From contig JAGGTO010000099.1 in assembly GCA_021163705.1 (NCBI GenBank), positions 1 through 7,735 of the forward strand: 7,735 nt of DNA. Direction: 5' to 3'. This DNA comes from Thermoplasmata archaeon. GTDB taxonomy: Archaea; Thermoplasmatota; Thermoplasmata; Thermoplasmatales; Aciduliprofundaceae. The translations under genes were made by a program, and so were the position numbers. This document shows positions 1 through 6,488 of this stretch, piece by piece. The notes below the pieces were generated by a model that saw only the letters and a list, made by a program, of their open reading frames with translations, searched no databases and was not told where the DNA came from. Every line of letters starts with the position of its first letter. Position 1 is the first letter of the stretch.

Positions 1-21
1 CTCTATCTTCGGAAACTCCAT
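1..21 (-). CDS. N-terminal fragment of an unidentified protein downstream of leuD
   Basis: Seven codons, ATG GAG TTT CCG AAG ATA GAG (MEFPKIE), run off the left edge. The start is chosen because a GGAGTGA Shine-Dalgarno-like stretch (25-31) lies three bases before this ATG. The ATG at 31-33 is followed by a stop after one codon and cannot be the start. The gap to the leuD stop is 25 bases, so the gene is probably co-transcribed with leuCD. The position would suit leuB (3-isopropylmalate dehydrogenase), but seven residues do not identify any family and no function is assigned. Confidence 0.45.
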
Positions 22-46
22 GGCTCACTCCATGAGGGTATCGTTT

Positions 47-541
47 TTATTCTTTTCCGTGATGCATTCTTATGTACTCTATTATTCCCCCAGCTCTGAT
101 TATATCCATCACATAGCCCTCAAAGGGTGGGAAATGCACCACAAAGCCCTTTGTTCTATTCTCTATGATTCCCTTTTCAATATCCACATCGACCTCATCG
201 CCCGCATCGAATCTCTCAATATCCTCTTTTTTGAGAGTTATCGCCGGGAGCCCTAAATTTATGCAGTTGCGATAATAAATCCTTGCGAAGCTCTCCGCGA
301 TTATTGCCTTAATACCTGCGGCTTTAAGGCACTTCACCGCCTGCTCCCTTGATGAGCCGTAACCCCAGTTTTTGCCAGCAACGATGACATCTCCTGGTTT
401 GACATTCTTCGCAAATTCAGGATCCAAATCCTCTAAAGCGTGGGATGCCATCTCCTGGTCGCTCATAATTTTATAGGTGTACTTCCCAGGGAAGATAACA
501 TCAGTGTTCACATCATTTCCATATTTCCACACACGACCCAT
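47..541 (-). CDS. leuD: 3-isopropylmalate dehydratase, small subunit (LeuD; aconitase swivel domain)
   Basis: Small subunit of the hydro-lyase that isomerises 2- to 3-isopropylmalate in leucine synthesis; it works in the cytoplasm as a heterodimer with LeuC. The 164-residue length fits the archaeal stand-alone swivel domain. Visible landmarks are GNDVNTDVIFPGKY (8-21), YGSSREQA (61-68), IAESFARIYYRN (81-92) and LGLPAI (96-101). YGSSREQA is the aconitase-family substrate-binding loop; the last position before Ala is Gln rather than the more frequent His. The loop after PGKY, which helps separate isopropylmalate from homoaconitate enzymes in archaeal paralogues, reads YTYK (21-24) and matches neither form I remember (YLRT or YLV-), so the exact substrate is open. 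The start is fixed by a full GGAGGTGAT four bases upstream. The ATG touches the leuC stop (TAA ATG), so the two are translated as a pair. Confidence 0.93.
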   Translation of the reverse strand: MGRVWKYGNDVNTDVIFPGKYTYKIMSDQEMASHALEDLDPEFAKNVKPGDVIVAGKNWGYGSSREQAVKCLKAAGIKAIIAESFARIYYRNCINLGLPAITLKKEDIERFDAGDEVDVDIEKGIIENRTKGFVVHFPPFEGYVMDIIRAGGIIEYIRMHHGKE

Positions 542-1798
542 TTAAATCACCTCCCTCGGGTCTGCAATGTATCCTTTAAGCGCAGTAGCAGCCGCCGTCG
601 CAGGAGAGGCAAGATAAATCTCCGCGTTCGGGTTCCCCATCCTTCCCTTGAAGTTGCGGTTTGCAGTGCTCAGACACTTCTCTCCATCTGCAAGCACGCC
701 TGCATGCGCGCCCAGGCACGGTCCACAGCCGGGGTTCATTATAACCGCGCCTGCCTCTGCAAGAGTGCGAAGTATTCCCTTCTCATCCGCCTCGCGCCAC
801 ACATCCCAAGAGGCTGGGAACACCAGCATACGCAGGCGGGGATTTATTCTCTTTCCTTTCAGAATCCTTGCAGCCACCTCTAGATCCTCAACTCTTCCAT
901 TTGTACATGTGCCTAGAAATACCTGATCTATTGGTATCTCCAAGGCCTCATCTATATCATGAACATTGTCCACAGTGTGAGGAAATGCAACTTTAGGCAC
1001 GAGATCTGAGGCATCATACTCGTATTTGCGCTCATATTCTGCATCCTCATCAGGATGCATCATCTCATACGGTCCTCGAGCACGATTCTGCAGGAATTTT
1101 TCCGTTTTTTCATCTGCCTCCACTATTCCATTTTTTGCCCCCATCTCCGCACTGAGGTTTGTGAGAACCATTCTGGAAGCGATGCTCATATTTTTTATCG
1201 TCTCTCCTTTAAATTCCACTGCTTTGTAGACTGCCCCACTTGCCGTAACATCGCCAACTATATGTAATGCAAGATCTTTTGCATAAACACCCTTCGGCAT
1301 CTCTCCATTCACTATTATTTCATAGCTCTCTGGAACTCGCAACCATATCTTGCCTGTTGCCCATATCGCGGCGACTTCACTTCTTCCTATTCCAGCGGCA
1401 AATGCCCCAAAAGCTCCAGGCGTTGTTGTGTGTGAATCTGCGCCCACAATCACGCTTCCAGGCAAATCGTAGCCCTTCTCAGCCATAACCTGATGGCATA
1501 TCCCCGTGTTTATATCCCAGAAATTCTCAATACCCTGCTCCTTCACAAACTCTCTTATGCTCTTGTGATTATTCGCATAATCTGCCGTTGGCGCAGGAAC
1601 TGTGTGATCAAGAATTATCACAATCTTCTTGGGATCCCATACCCTCTTCATGCCAGTTTTCTTGAACTTCAAAAGAATGGCGGCGGAATTATCATGGCTC
1701 ATAACCCATGTGGGCTCAACTGTTACGATCTCTCCAGGGCTCACCTCTTTTTTGCCCGCTTTCTTTGCGAGAATCTTCTCGGTCAAAGTCATACCCAT
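542..1798 (-). CDS. leuC: 3-isopropylmalate dehydratase, large subunit (LeuC; 4Fe-4S aconitase family)
   Basis: Catalytic subunit carrying the [4Fe-4S] cluster; with LeuD it performs the dehydration/rehydration step of leucine synthesis. The 418-residue length is normal for the archaeal LeuC/homoaconitase type. The three cluster cysteines are all present: Cys298 in LGTCTNGR, and Cys358 and Cys361 in NPGCGPCLG. Other family signatures are ILDHTVPAP (62-70), GICHQV (99-104), VGADSHTTTPGAFGAFAAG (118-136) and the C-terminal NRNFKGRMGNPNAEIYLASP (380-399). The start is the first ATG, three bases after GGTGAT; a second in-frame ATG at codon 3 is possible. It lies 47 bases after the KaiC-like gene and abuts leuD. 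Archaeal members of this family vary between isopropylmalate, homoaconitate and citramalate-type substrates, so 'LeuC' is a family-level name. No leuA or lysine-pathway gene is in view to settle it. Confidence 0.93.
   Translation of the reverse strand: MGMTLTEKILAKKAGKKEVSPGEIVTVEPTWVMSHDNSAAILLKFKKTGMKRVWDPKKIVIILDHTVPAPTADYANNHKSIREFVKEQGIENFWDINTGICHQVMAEKGYDLPGSVIVGADSHTTTPGAFGAFAAGIGRSEVAAIWATGKIWLRVPESYEIIVNGEMPKGVYAKDLALHIVGDVTASGAVYKAVEFKGETIKNMSIASRMVLTNLSAEMGAKNGIVEADEKTEKFLQNRARGPYEMMHPDEDAEYERKYEYDASDLVPKVAFPHTVDNVHDIDEALEIPIDQVFLGTCTNGRVEDLEVAARILKGKRINPRLRMLVFPASWDVWREADEKGILRTLAEAGAVIMNPGCGPCLGAHAGVLADGEKCLSTANRNFKGRMGNPNAEIYLASPATAAATALKGYIADPREVI
546..554 (-). promoter_or_regulatory. 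Shine-Dalgarno of leuD inside the end of leuC
   Basis: On the minus strand this reads GGAGGTGAT, a full match to the archaeal 16S 3' end, four bases (TTAA) before the leuD ATG. The same bases encode the final Glu-Val-Ile of LeuC, and the leuC stop directly abuts the leuD ATG. This arrangement favours translational coupling and equal subunit amounts. Confidence 0.85.
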
Positions 1799-1801
1799 AC
1801 A

Positions 1802-1837
1802 ATCACCGCATGCAAATGAAAATACAAATTAAAATAG
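1802..1837 (-). promoter_or_regulatory. Possible leuC promoter and Shine-Dalgarno
   Basis: The 47-base gap before leuC contains, on the minus strand, a TATA-like CTATTTTAATTT (1826-1837) and then GGTGAT (1802-1807) three bases before the ATG. The spacing would put a start near 1806-1810 and give a very short leader, so the TATA call is marginal. The same T-rich stretch could act as a weak terminator for the KaiC-like gene. Co-transcription with that gene is equally possible. Confidence 0.35.
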
Positions 1838-1845
1838 TTTTCCGC

Positions 1846-2547
1846 TCAGCGGGAGAGTATTCGGAATCCTAGGTCATCAAATATTATTGGATAGTAGTCT
1901 GTTGAGTGTTTTCTGCCCCTAAGCTTCACCACCGATATGTATCTTCCCAGAGTCCTGCCTATTCTCTCCATGCTCAGATGGAATATGGCATCGGATAACT
2001 GAGCTTCTATTTCGAATTGAGAAATTTTTGATGTATCCATGGGAGTCTCAGAGATCAATATCACCGTTGCCCCTAATTTTCTCAAATTCTCGAAAAATTC
2101 AAAGAGTTCGCGATGGGGATTCTCTATGAGATAGAGGGCAAAGATGTACAAAATATTGAGAGTATCCACCACTATAAATTCCAGATTTTTCAAATCATTG
2201 GCAAACTTTTTTATGACTTCATAGAAATCTTTTAAGCTCCGGATATTATACTCTTTCAGAATCTCGCTGTTCACTATTTCAAAATGAACACCCTCCGGCA
2301 AATCCTCCAAACTCAAATTCATCTCATCCATCTGAAAAAGAAGGCTGTCCTTAGGCTGATTTAAGGAGAAGTAAAGAACAGAACCTTCCTTTTTCATGAG
2401 CATATTCTTGTAAGCCATGTAAAAAGCTATGCTTGATTTATAGCTCCCGGGAGAACCTGAAATTAGAAGCACATCCCCCCTAGGTATCCCCCTTTCAATT
2501 TTTTCATCAAGACCATGAATGTATGTATGAATGAATTCACTAACCAC
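1846..2547 (-). CDS. Single-domain KaiC/RAD55-like RecA-fold ATPase, possibly catalytically altered
   Basis: A 233-residue protein with one RecA-fold domain of the archaeal KaiC/RAD55 type; members usually act as nucleotide-dependent regulators, and no specific role can be assigned. Visible are an N-terminal HGLDEKIERGIPRGDVLLI (11-29), a Walker A GSPGSYKS (31-38; Lys37, Ser38) with Tyr in place of the usual Gly before Lys, a Walker B EFIVVD (123-128), and KLRGRKH (208-214), the KaiC-type motif near the C-terminus. The strand after Walker A reads LYFSLNQPKD: where relatives have LEE or LEQ, with a catalytic Glu, this protein has Asn63. ATP may therefore be bound but hydrolysed poorly. The chosen start is GTG, four bases after AAGGTGAT; an ATG at 2553 and a GTG at 2556 lie inside that SD and are less likely. 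It has its own leader with promoter-like elements. It is not obviously FlaH. Confidence 0.8.
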   Translation of the reverse strand: MVSEFIHTYIHGLDEKIERGIPRGDVLLISGSPGSYKSSIAFYMAYKNMLMKKEGSVLYFSLNQPKDSLLFQMDEMNLSLEDLPEGVHFEIVNSEILKEYNIRSLKDFYEVIKKFANDLKNLEFIVVDTLNILYIFALYLIENPHRELFEFFENLRKLGATVILISETPMDTSKISQFEIEAQLSDAIFHLSMERIGRTLGRYISVVKLRGRKHSTDYYPIIFDDLGFRILSR

Positions 2548-2591
2548 AGCCATCACCTTCTCTTTTCAAGCTCAGGAGTGTATTACATCTT

Positions 2592-2602
2592 AAAATTTAA
2601 AT
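2592..2602 (-). promoter_or_regulatory. Predicted TATA box for the KaiC-like gene
   Basis: The minus strand reads ATTTAAATTTT here, preceded by an A-rich BRE-like GAAAAAG. Initiation about 25 bases downstream would fall near 2570, giving a leader of roughly 20-25 bases that includes the SD. An mRNA from this promoter would lack the upstream arm of the inverted repeat at 2689-2701. Confidence 0.5.
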
Positions 2603-2612
2603 CTTTTTCTGT

Positions 2613-2627
2613 AAACATCTCATGTTT
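2613..2627. promoter_or_regulatory. 15-base palindrome, candidate operator
   Basis: AAACAT-CTC-ATGTTT is a perfect 6-base inverted repeat with a 3-base centre. It lies directly upstream of the predicted TATA box of the KaiC-like gene, where a DNA-binding regulator could act on TBP/TFB recruitment. In RNA it could form a small hairpin inside the leader. No regulator is identified. Confidence 0.4.
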
Positions 2628-2665
2628 GTGGGAGCCCCTATTATACTTTTTTTTCATTTCCAATG

Positions 2666-2682
2666 TTTTTATATTTAAAGGT
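2666..2682. promoter_or_regulatory. Second TATA-like element in the leader (direction uncertain)
   Basis: The minus strand reads CCTTTAAATATAAAAA, a good BRE/TATA match. Used leftwards it would start near 2645 and give a roughly 100-base leader for the KaiC-like gene containing the 15-base palindrome but not the upstream arm of the 13-base repeat. Read rightwards (TTTTTATATTTAAAGG) it would drive RNA antisense to the end of nnr; no open frame of note follows in that direction. Confidence 0.35.
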
Positions 2683-2729
2683 TTTTGTAAAGAGAAGGTG
2701 AGATAGGCTTGCATCACAATACAATTTTT

Positions 2730-4304
2730 CTACACCACCTCTAAAGAATATTTGCTCTTCACCTCTTCAAATTTCTCTCTCAAAAGCTTCATGGCGAGAG
2801 GTAAACTCTCCATAATATCCCTGGCAGTTATGCCATCTTCCCCTTTTCTCTCAGCAGAAAGATCTCCGGCAAGACCATGTACAAATACACCCATCCTGAC
2901 GGCATCCTCCAAGCCTAATCCAAGAGTGTACATTGCAGCTATTGCGCCTGTGAGAACATCTCCACTTCCCGCTGTGGCCATTCCTGAGTTCCCACTCATG
3001 TTGATATACACTTTTCCATCCGGACAGGCTATCTGCGTATGTGCTCCTTTCAAAACAATAATTACCCCATGTTCCTTTGCAAAGCCCCTTGCAACCTCAA
3101 TTCTATTATCAAGTATCTCCCTAATTTCCAGGTTTGTGAGCCTTGCCATCTCTCCCGGATGAGGTGTGAGAATTGTTGCATGCTTTCTTTCCTTGAGAAC
3201 ATCAACATTCTTGGATAATGCTGTGAGTCCATCTCCATCAACAAGAACAGGCTTTTCAATGGAAAGCAAAAGATCAACCAGGAGTTTTTGAGTTCTTTCG
3301 TTCAATGATGTGCCGGGACCAAGTACTACAAAATCCACAGTATTTGCAATCTTTATTATTTCTTCTTTGGATGTATAACTTATGCTTCCATCTTCAGTTT
3401 CTTCTAAGGGATGGAAAACTATTTCGCGGCCTTCACTGCCTATGAATGGCACCACAGATTTTGCAGTGGCTAATCTGGAGTATCCACCTCCTGCCTTCAA
3501 AAAAGATAGAGCTGAGAAATAGGGAGCCCCATAATATTTTCTAGCTCCTGAAATAAAGAGAACATCTCCAAATGTGCCTTTATGACCATCCTTTTTTCGG
3601 GGTGGTAATTTTACGGGGGTATTGATGAAAATACTTATCTCATCATTCTCATAATTTTTCGGTGGAAAAGATATGTGCGATACATAAAGCTTTCCACAGT
3701 ATTCATATCCTGGATATAGAATGTTGCCTATCTTGGGCAATCCAAATGTGACGGTATAATTTGCCCTTACAGCGATGCCCATTATCTTTCCTGTGTTTCC
3801 ATTTACCCCTGAAGGAATATCTATGGAAAACACTGTTTTCCCACTCTCATTTATTATCTTTATTGCTTCTGCATATATTCCCTCAATATTCCGTGAGATT
3901 CCCGTGCCAAATATACCATCTATTATGGCATCCGCAGCATCCACATTCATTCGAACCATTGCACTATCTCCGTAAAATCTCTCCATAGGTATTCCTATTC
4001 TCTCTACAATCTCATAATTCATTCTCGCTGCATTTTTATATTTTGTAGGCTCACTAAGAAGATAAATCTTAACATCCGCTCCATTTGAATATAGCTTTCT
4101 AGATACAGTAAGAGCATCTCCCCCGTTATTCCCCGGACCTGCAAAAACTACAAATTTTTTATTCTTTACATCACCAAGATGCTTCAATATAACAAAATAT
4201 ACTGCATGAGCTGCATTCTCCATCAAAAGCTTATCCTCAATCCCGTATTTTTCAATGGCATTTTTATCTAAATTGTGCATCTGCTCCACAGTGCTTACTC
4301 TCAT
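2730..4304 (-). CDS. nnr: Bifunctional NAD(P)HX repair enzyme: epimerase (N-terminal) fused to ADP-dependent dehydratase (C-terminal)
   Basis: Repairs hydrated NAD(P)H (NADHX/NADPHX), damage that forms spontaneously and faster at heat. The N-terminal YjeF_N domain (about 1-215) interconverts the R and S hydrates; the C-terminal ribokinase-like domain (about 225-515) dehydrates the S form using ADP or ATP. Epimerase marks are FAGPGNNGGDAL (54-65; the usual final Gly is Ala64), DGIFGTGISR (129-138) and SIDIPSGVNG (160-169). Dehydratase marks are GHKGTFGDV (240-248), LGPGTS (328-333), DGDGL (356-360), TPHPGEMARL (380-389), VLKGAHT (417-423) and GNSGMATAGSGDVLTG (438-453), with Asp449 the probable catalytic base. 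The 524-residue length suits the fused form of many bacteria and archaea. The start is the ATG four bases after GGTGAT; upstream GTG codons at 4316 and 4313 overlap that SD. It follows the racemase by 28 bases, so they are probably co-transcribed. Confidence 0.93.
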   Translation of the reverse strand: MRVSTVEQMHNLDKNAIEKYGIEDKLLMENAAHAVYFVILKHLGDVKNKKFVVFAGPGNNGGDALTVSRKLYSNGADVKIYLLSEPTKYKNAARMNYEIVERIGIPMERFYGDSAMVRMNVDAADAIIDGIFGTGISRNIEGIYAEAIKIINESGKTVFSIDIPSGVNGNTGKIMGIAVRANYTVTFGLPKIGNILYPGYEYCGKLYVSHISFPPKNYENDEISIFINTPVKLPPRKKDGHKGTFGDVLFISGARKYYGAPYFSALSFLKAGGGYSRLATAKSVVPFIGSEGREIVFHPLEETEDGSISYTSKEEIIKIANTVDFVVLGPGTSLNERTQKLLVDLLLSIEKPVLVDGDGLTALSKNVDVLKERKHATILTPHPGEMARLTNLEIREILDNRIEVARGFAKEHGVIIVLKGAHTQIACPDGKVYINMSGNSGMATAGSGDVLTGAIAAMYTLGLGLEDAVRMGVFVHGLAGDLSAERKGEDGITARDIMESLPLAMKLLREKFEEVKSKYSLEVV

Positions 4305-4308
4305 ACCA

Positions 4309-4314
4309 ATCACC
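4309..4314 (-). promoter_or_regulatory. Shine-Dalgarno of nnr that decides its start
   Basis: The minus strand reads GGTGAT followed by TGGT and then ATG. This four-base spacing matches leuD, hsp20 and VAT, and places the start at 4304. It rejects the in-frame GTG codons at 4316 and 4313, which overlap or precede the SD itself. Confidence 0.75.
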
Positions 4315-4332
4315 ACTGCCTCATGCCCTACA

Positions 4333-5052
4333 TTAACTTAAATTTTTATCCTCCATTTTATCCTCCAGCCCTAATGCCAAGCTCACCGCTTTTTCAGCTA
4401 TCGCATCTAGGGCATCTATGAATGGCTTCTCAAGATCTTCCTGTGAAAGAGCCACACTTATTTCCGTGCATCCTGCAATTATTCCATCGCATCTCTTCTC
4501 CAGTTCCCGAGCTATTTTGAGAAGCTTCTCCTTTCCCAGTTTTATATCCCCTGCCTTTACACCCTGATAAATTCCCTCCATCACCTCTTCTTGCTCTTTT
4601 TCTGAGGGAATTATAGGTTCCATACCTCCATTTCTCAACGCATTTTGGTATATGCCCGCAACAATAGTTCCGGTGGTGGCCATGATCCCCACCCTTCTCA
4701 GGTTCATCCTCTTCGCTTTATTCACGGCTGCATCTATCATACTCACAAGGGGAATATTTATGGAGTTCTGAATTTCATCAACAAAAAGATGCGCTGTATT
4801 GCATGGCATTATTATAAAATCTGCCCCACAATTCTCAAGCTTTTCAGCACTTCTTATAAGCTCAGGTAATGGACTCTCTCCTTTTCCCAATATGTATTCC
4901 GTTCTATCTGGAATCTTTGGATTGTTATATATTATTATTCTGGGATGCTCCTGATCTTTTTTTGCTGGGGTTAGCAGCACTATCCTGTGAAATAATTCCA
5001 CGGTGGCTAAGGGCCCCATACCCCCAAGGATCCCTATTACCTTCTCTTTCAT
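4333..5052 (-). CDS. Aspartate/glutamate racemase family protein (probable aspartate racemase)
   Basis: PLP-independent racemase that interconverts L- and D-amino acids using two cysteines on opposite faces of the substrate. From the chosen start the protein is 239 residues. It has IGILGGMGPLATVELF (6-21), the typical opening of archaeal aspartate racemases; NNPKIPDRT (43-51); MPCNTAH (82-88) with Cys84; and AGCTEIS (193-199) with Cys195. The cysteine spacing closely matches the Cys82/Cys194 pair I recall for Pyrococcus horikoshii aspartate racemase, so both catalytic residues appear intact. The start ATG at 5052 begins directly at the conserved first strand. An in-frame ATG at 5118 would add 22 unconserved residues and overlap serS, so it is rejected. 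There is no good SD; a TATA-like box 23-32 bases upstream suggests a leaderless mRNA. It could use Glu or another acid; D-aspartate is the family-based guess. Confidence 0.87.
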   Translation of the reverse strand: MKEKVIGILGGMGPLATVELFHRIVLLTPAKKDQEHPRIIIYNNPKIPDRTEYILGKGESPLPELIRSAEKLENCGADFIIMPCNTAHLFVDEIQNSINIPLVSMIDAAVNKAKRMNLRRVGIMATTGTIVAGIYQNALRNGGMEPIIPSEKEQEEVMEGIYQGVKAGDIKLGKEKLLKIARELEKRCDGIIAGCTEISVALSQEDLEKPFIDALDAIAEKAVSLALGLEDKMEDKNLS

Positions 5053-5074
5053 ATGACCATATCTCGGGCATGAG

Positions 5075-5084
5075 ATAATAATTT
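5075..5084 (-). promoter_or_regulatory. TATA-like box for the racemase (leaderless start)
   Basis: The minus strand reads AAATTATTAT in the 40-base gap between the serS stop and the racemase ATG. Its centre is about 27 bases before the ATG, as expected if transcription begins at or next to the start codon. It also explains the lack of a clear SD before this gene. Co-transcription from serS remains possible. Confidence 0.4.
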
Positions 5085-5092
5085 TTCCCACT

Positions 5093-6418
5093 TTATTTCT
5101 TAAACGATATGAAATCAAAGCCTGTATACGAACGCAATGCCTCTGGTATTTCTATTCCATCCTCCGTCTGAAAATTCTCAATTATTGCCACCATAGTTCT
5201 GGTTGTTGCAAGTGCGGTGCTATTCAGAGTATGAAGATATCTGTTACCATCTTTTGTTCGATACCTTATTTTGAGTCTTCTCGCTTGATAGTCCAGACAA
5301 TTTGAGCAAGATACCACCTCCCTGAATCTCTGCTGCGCAGGCATCCACACCTCTATATCATATTTTTTCGCAGCCACAGCTCCAAGTTCTCCACTGCATA
5401 TGTTTATAATCCTATATGGAAGTTCAAGTCTCCTCATTATATCCTCCGCATTTCCTATTAGTTCCTCCATAAATCTTGGAGAATCCTCTGGAGTGCATAG
5501 TATGACCTGCTCTACCTTGTAAAAATTGTGAACTCTGAAGATTCCCTTTGTATCTCTACCATGGGCCCCCGCCTCCTTCCGGAAACAGGGAGATATGCCA
5601 ACATACTTTAAGGGAAGTTCCTTCTCCTCCAGTATCTCGTTCATGTACATTCCCACTAAGGGATGCTCGGCAGTGGCGATCATATAAAGATTCTCTCCCT
5701 CAATCTTGTATATCATCTCCTCAAATGTGGAGAAATCTGTAACTCCCTCTAAAACTTCCCTGCGGAGCATCAATGGCGGTGAAACCGGTATGTAGCCCTT
5801 CTCTATCATAATATCCAGGGCAAAGCGTATTAGAGCTAATTCGAGGAGCACCAGCTGATTTTTAAGATAGTAAAATCTGGCTCCGGCAACTTTACCAGCT
5901 CGGGCTATATCCCCTAAATGATATCTTTCGAGAATATCCACATGACTCATTCTCCCCTTCTCCATTATTTCATACTCCATATTTCCCGCCCATTTCTTAA
6001 ATTCCTCCAAATTTTCTTTGAGCACTAGAGCTTTTCCCCATGTTCTAATCACTGGTGAATTCTCCTCTCCCTCGCAAATGGGGGTATCCTTATCCAGTAA
6101 GTTTGGGAGCCGGAAAAGGAGCACATCTCTCCTCTTCTTGTACTCTTCAACCTCCTCCTCAATCTCCCTTATCTTAAGATTTATTTTTTTCATCTCCTCT
6201 TTTAAATATGTGACATCTTCGCCCCTCTTCAGTTTCTGCCCGATCTCCCTGCTTCTCTTGTTTCTGAGATGTCTGAGATTCTCTATTTCCTTGAGTTTTT
6301 CTCTCCAGAGTGTGTCGTATTTTAAAATTTCATCAATGATGCTCTCATCTTCAAATCTCTTCCTCAAATTCTCCTTCACAGTCTCCGGGGCTTCCCTTAT
6401 CATCTTTATGTCAAGCAT
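5093..6418 (-). CDS. serS: Seryl-tRNA synthetase (class II, common bacterial/archaeal type)
   Basis: Charges tRNA-Ser with serine in the cytoplasm, and tRNA-Sec where selenocysteine is used. At 441 residues it is slightly longer than the usual 420-430. The N-terminal tRNA-binding antiparallel coiled coil is clear from charged heptad-like sequence at about 35-98. The catalytic core follows: TAEHPLVGMY (249-258; TAE is the serine-pocket signature), motif 2 in PCFRKEAGAHGRDTKGIFR (277-295) with FYKVEQ (299-304), FREVVSCSNCLDYQARR (365-381), and motif 3 NSTALATTRTMVAIIENFQ (399-417) with Arg407. These identify the common SerRS and exclude the rare zinc-dependent methanogen type. The ATG at 6418 begins the expected MLDIKMIREAPE; a TATA-like box sits 20-27 bases upstream and no SD is visible, so the mRNA is probably leaderless. 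It diverges from hsp20. Confidence 0.97.
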   Translation of the reverse strand: MLDIKMIREAPETVKENLRKRFEDESIIDEILKYDTLWREKLKEIENLRHLRNKRSREIGQKLKRGEDVTYLKEEMKKINLKIREIEEEVEEYKKRRDVLLFRLPNLLDKDTPICEGEENSPVIRTWGKALVLKENLEEFKKWAGNMEYEIMEKGRMSHVDILERYHLGDIARAGKVAGARFYYLKNQLVLLELALIRFALDIMIEKGYIPVSPPLMLRREVLEGVTDFSTFEEMIYKIEGENLYMIATAEHPLVGMYMNEILEEKELPLKYVGISPCFRKEAGAHGRDTKGIFRVHNFYKVEQVILCTPEDSPRFMEELIGNAEDIMRRLELPYRIINICSGELGAVAAKKYDIEVWMPAQQRFREVVSCSNCLDYQARRLKIRYRTKDGNRYLHTLNSTALATTRTMVAIIENFQTEDGIEIPEALRSYTGFDFISFKK

Positions 6419-6437
6419 GAATGTAAATGGAATGGAT

Positions 6438-6445
6438 TATTTAAA
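6438..6445 (-). promoter_or_regulatory. TATA box of serS (leaderless)
   Basis: The minus strand reads TTTAAATA, 20-27 bases before the serS ATG, with AGCC just upstream in the BRE position. This spacing puts the transcription start at the A of the ATG. No GGTGA-like sequence lies between box and start codon. Confidence 0.6.
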
Positions 6446-6488
6446 GGCTATTACTGCAGTCACTCGCCATAAAGAGTAAGAATCCAAT

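Larger units (their letters stand above)
2553..2701 (-). repeat. 13-base perfect inverted repeat enclosing the KaiC-like leader; one arm contains its SD
   Basis: Plus-strand TCACCTTCTCTTT (2553-2565) is the exact reverse complement of AAAGAGAAGGTGA (2689-2701). The gene is read from the minus strand, so in its mRNA the upstream arm is TCACCTTCTCTTT and the downstream arm is AAAGAGAAGGTGA, which contains AAGGTGA of the ribosome binding site. Pairing would close a 123-base loop and mask the SD, but only in transcripts that begin upstream of 2701, such as read-through from nnr. The repeat is seen directly; the folding and any regulation are inferred. Confidence 0.5.

Noticed and set aside
440..1832. 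Plus-strand open frames across leuC and the leuD start (for example 440-883, 648-926, 1026-1229, 1493-1819)
   Set aside because: They lie opposite clear leuC/leuD coding sequence with full motif sets, have no SD, and their translations show no recognisable family, only Ser/Arg/His-rich shadow composition.
1846..2547. Naming the KaiC-like ATPase FlaH or a circadian KaiC
   Set aside because: No archaellum genes are nearby, and the protein has a single domain with altered Walker A and catalytic positions; only the broad KaiC/RAD55-like family is supported.
2647..2654. Run of eight T on the plus strand as a terminator
   Set aside because: No plus-strand gene ends there; on the transcribed minus strand it is an A run, which does not terminate.
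2752..3988. Open frames in other frames over nnr (2752-3162 +, 3062-3277 -, 3761-3988 +)
   Set aside because: The nnr frame contains all domain signatures of both halves without interruption; the others are shadows.
6453..6460. ACTGCAGT palindrome in the serS-hsp20 spacer
   Set aside because: An 8-base palindrome is common by chance, has no extended symmetry, and does not sit at a clear regulatory position for either promoter.
6018..6479. 153-codon plus-strand frame opposite the start of serS
   Set aside because: Its Ser/Phe/Leu-rich translation is the complement of the charged SerRS coiled coil; it has no SD, and it runs into the divergent promoter spacer.
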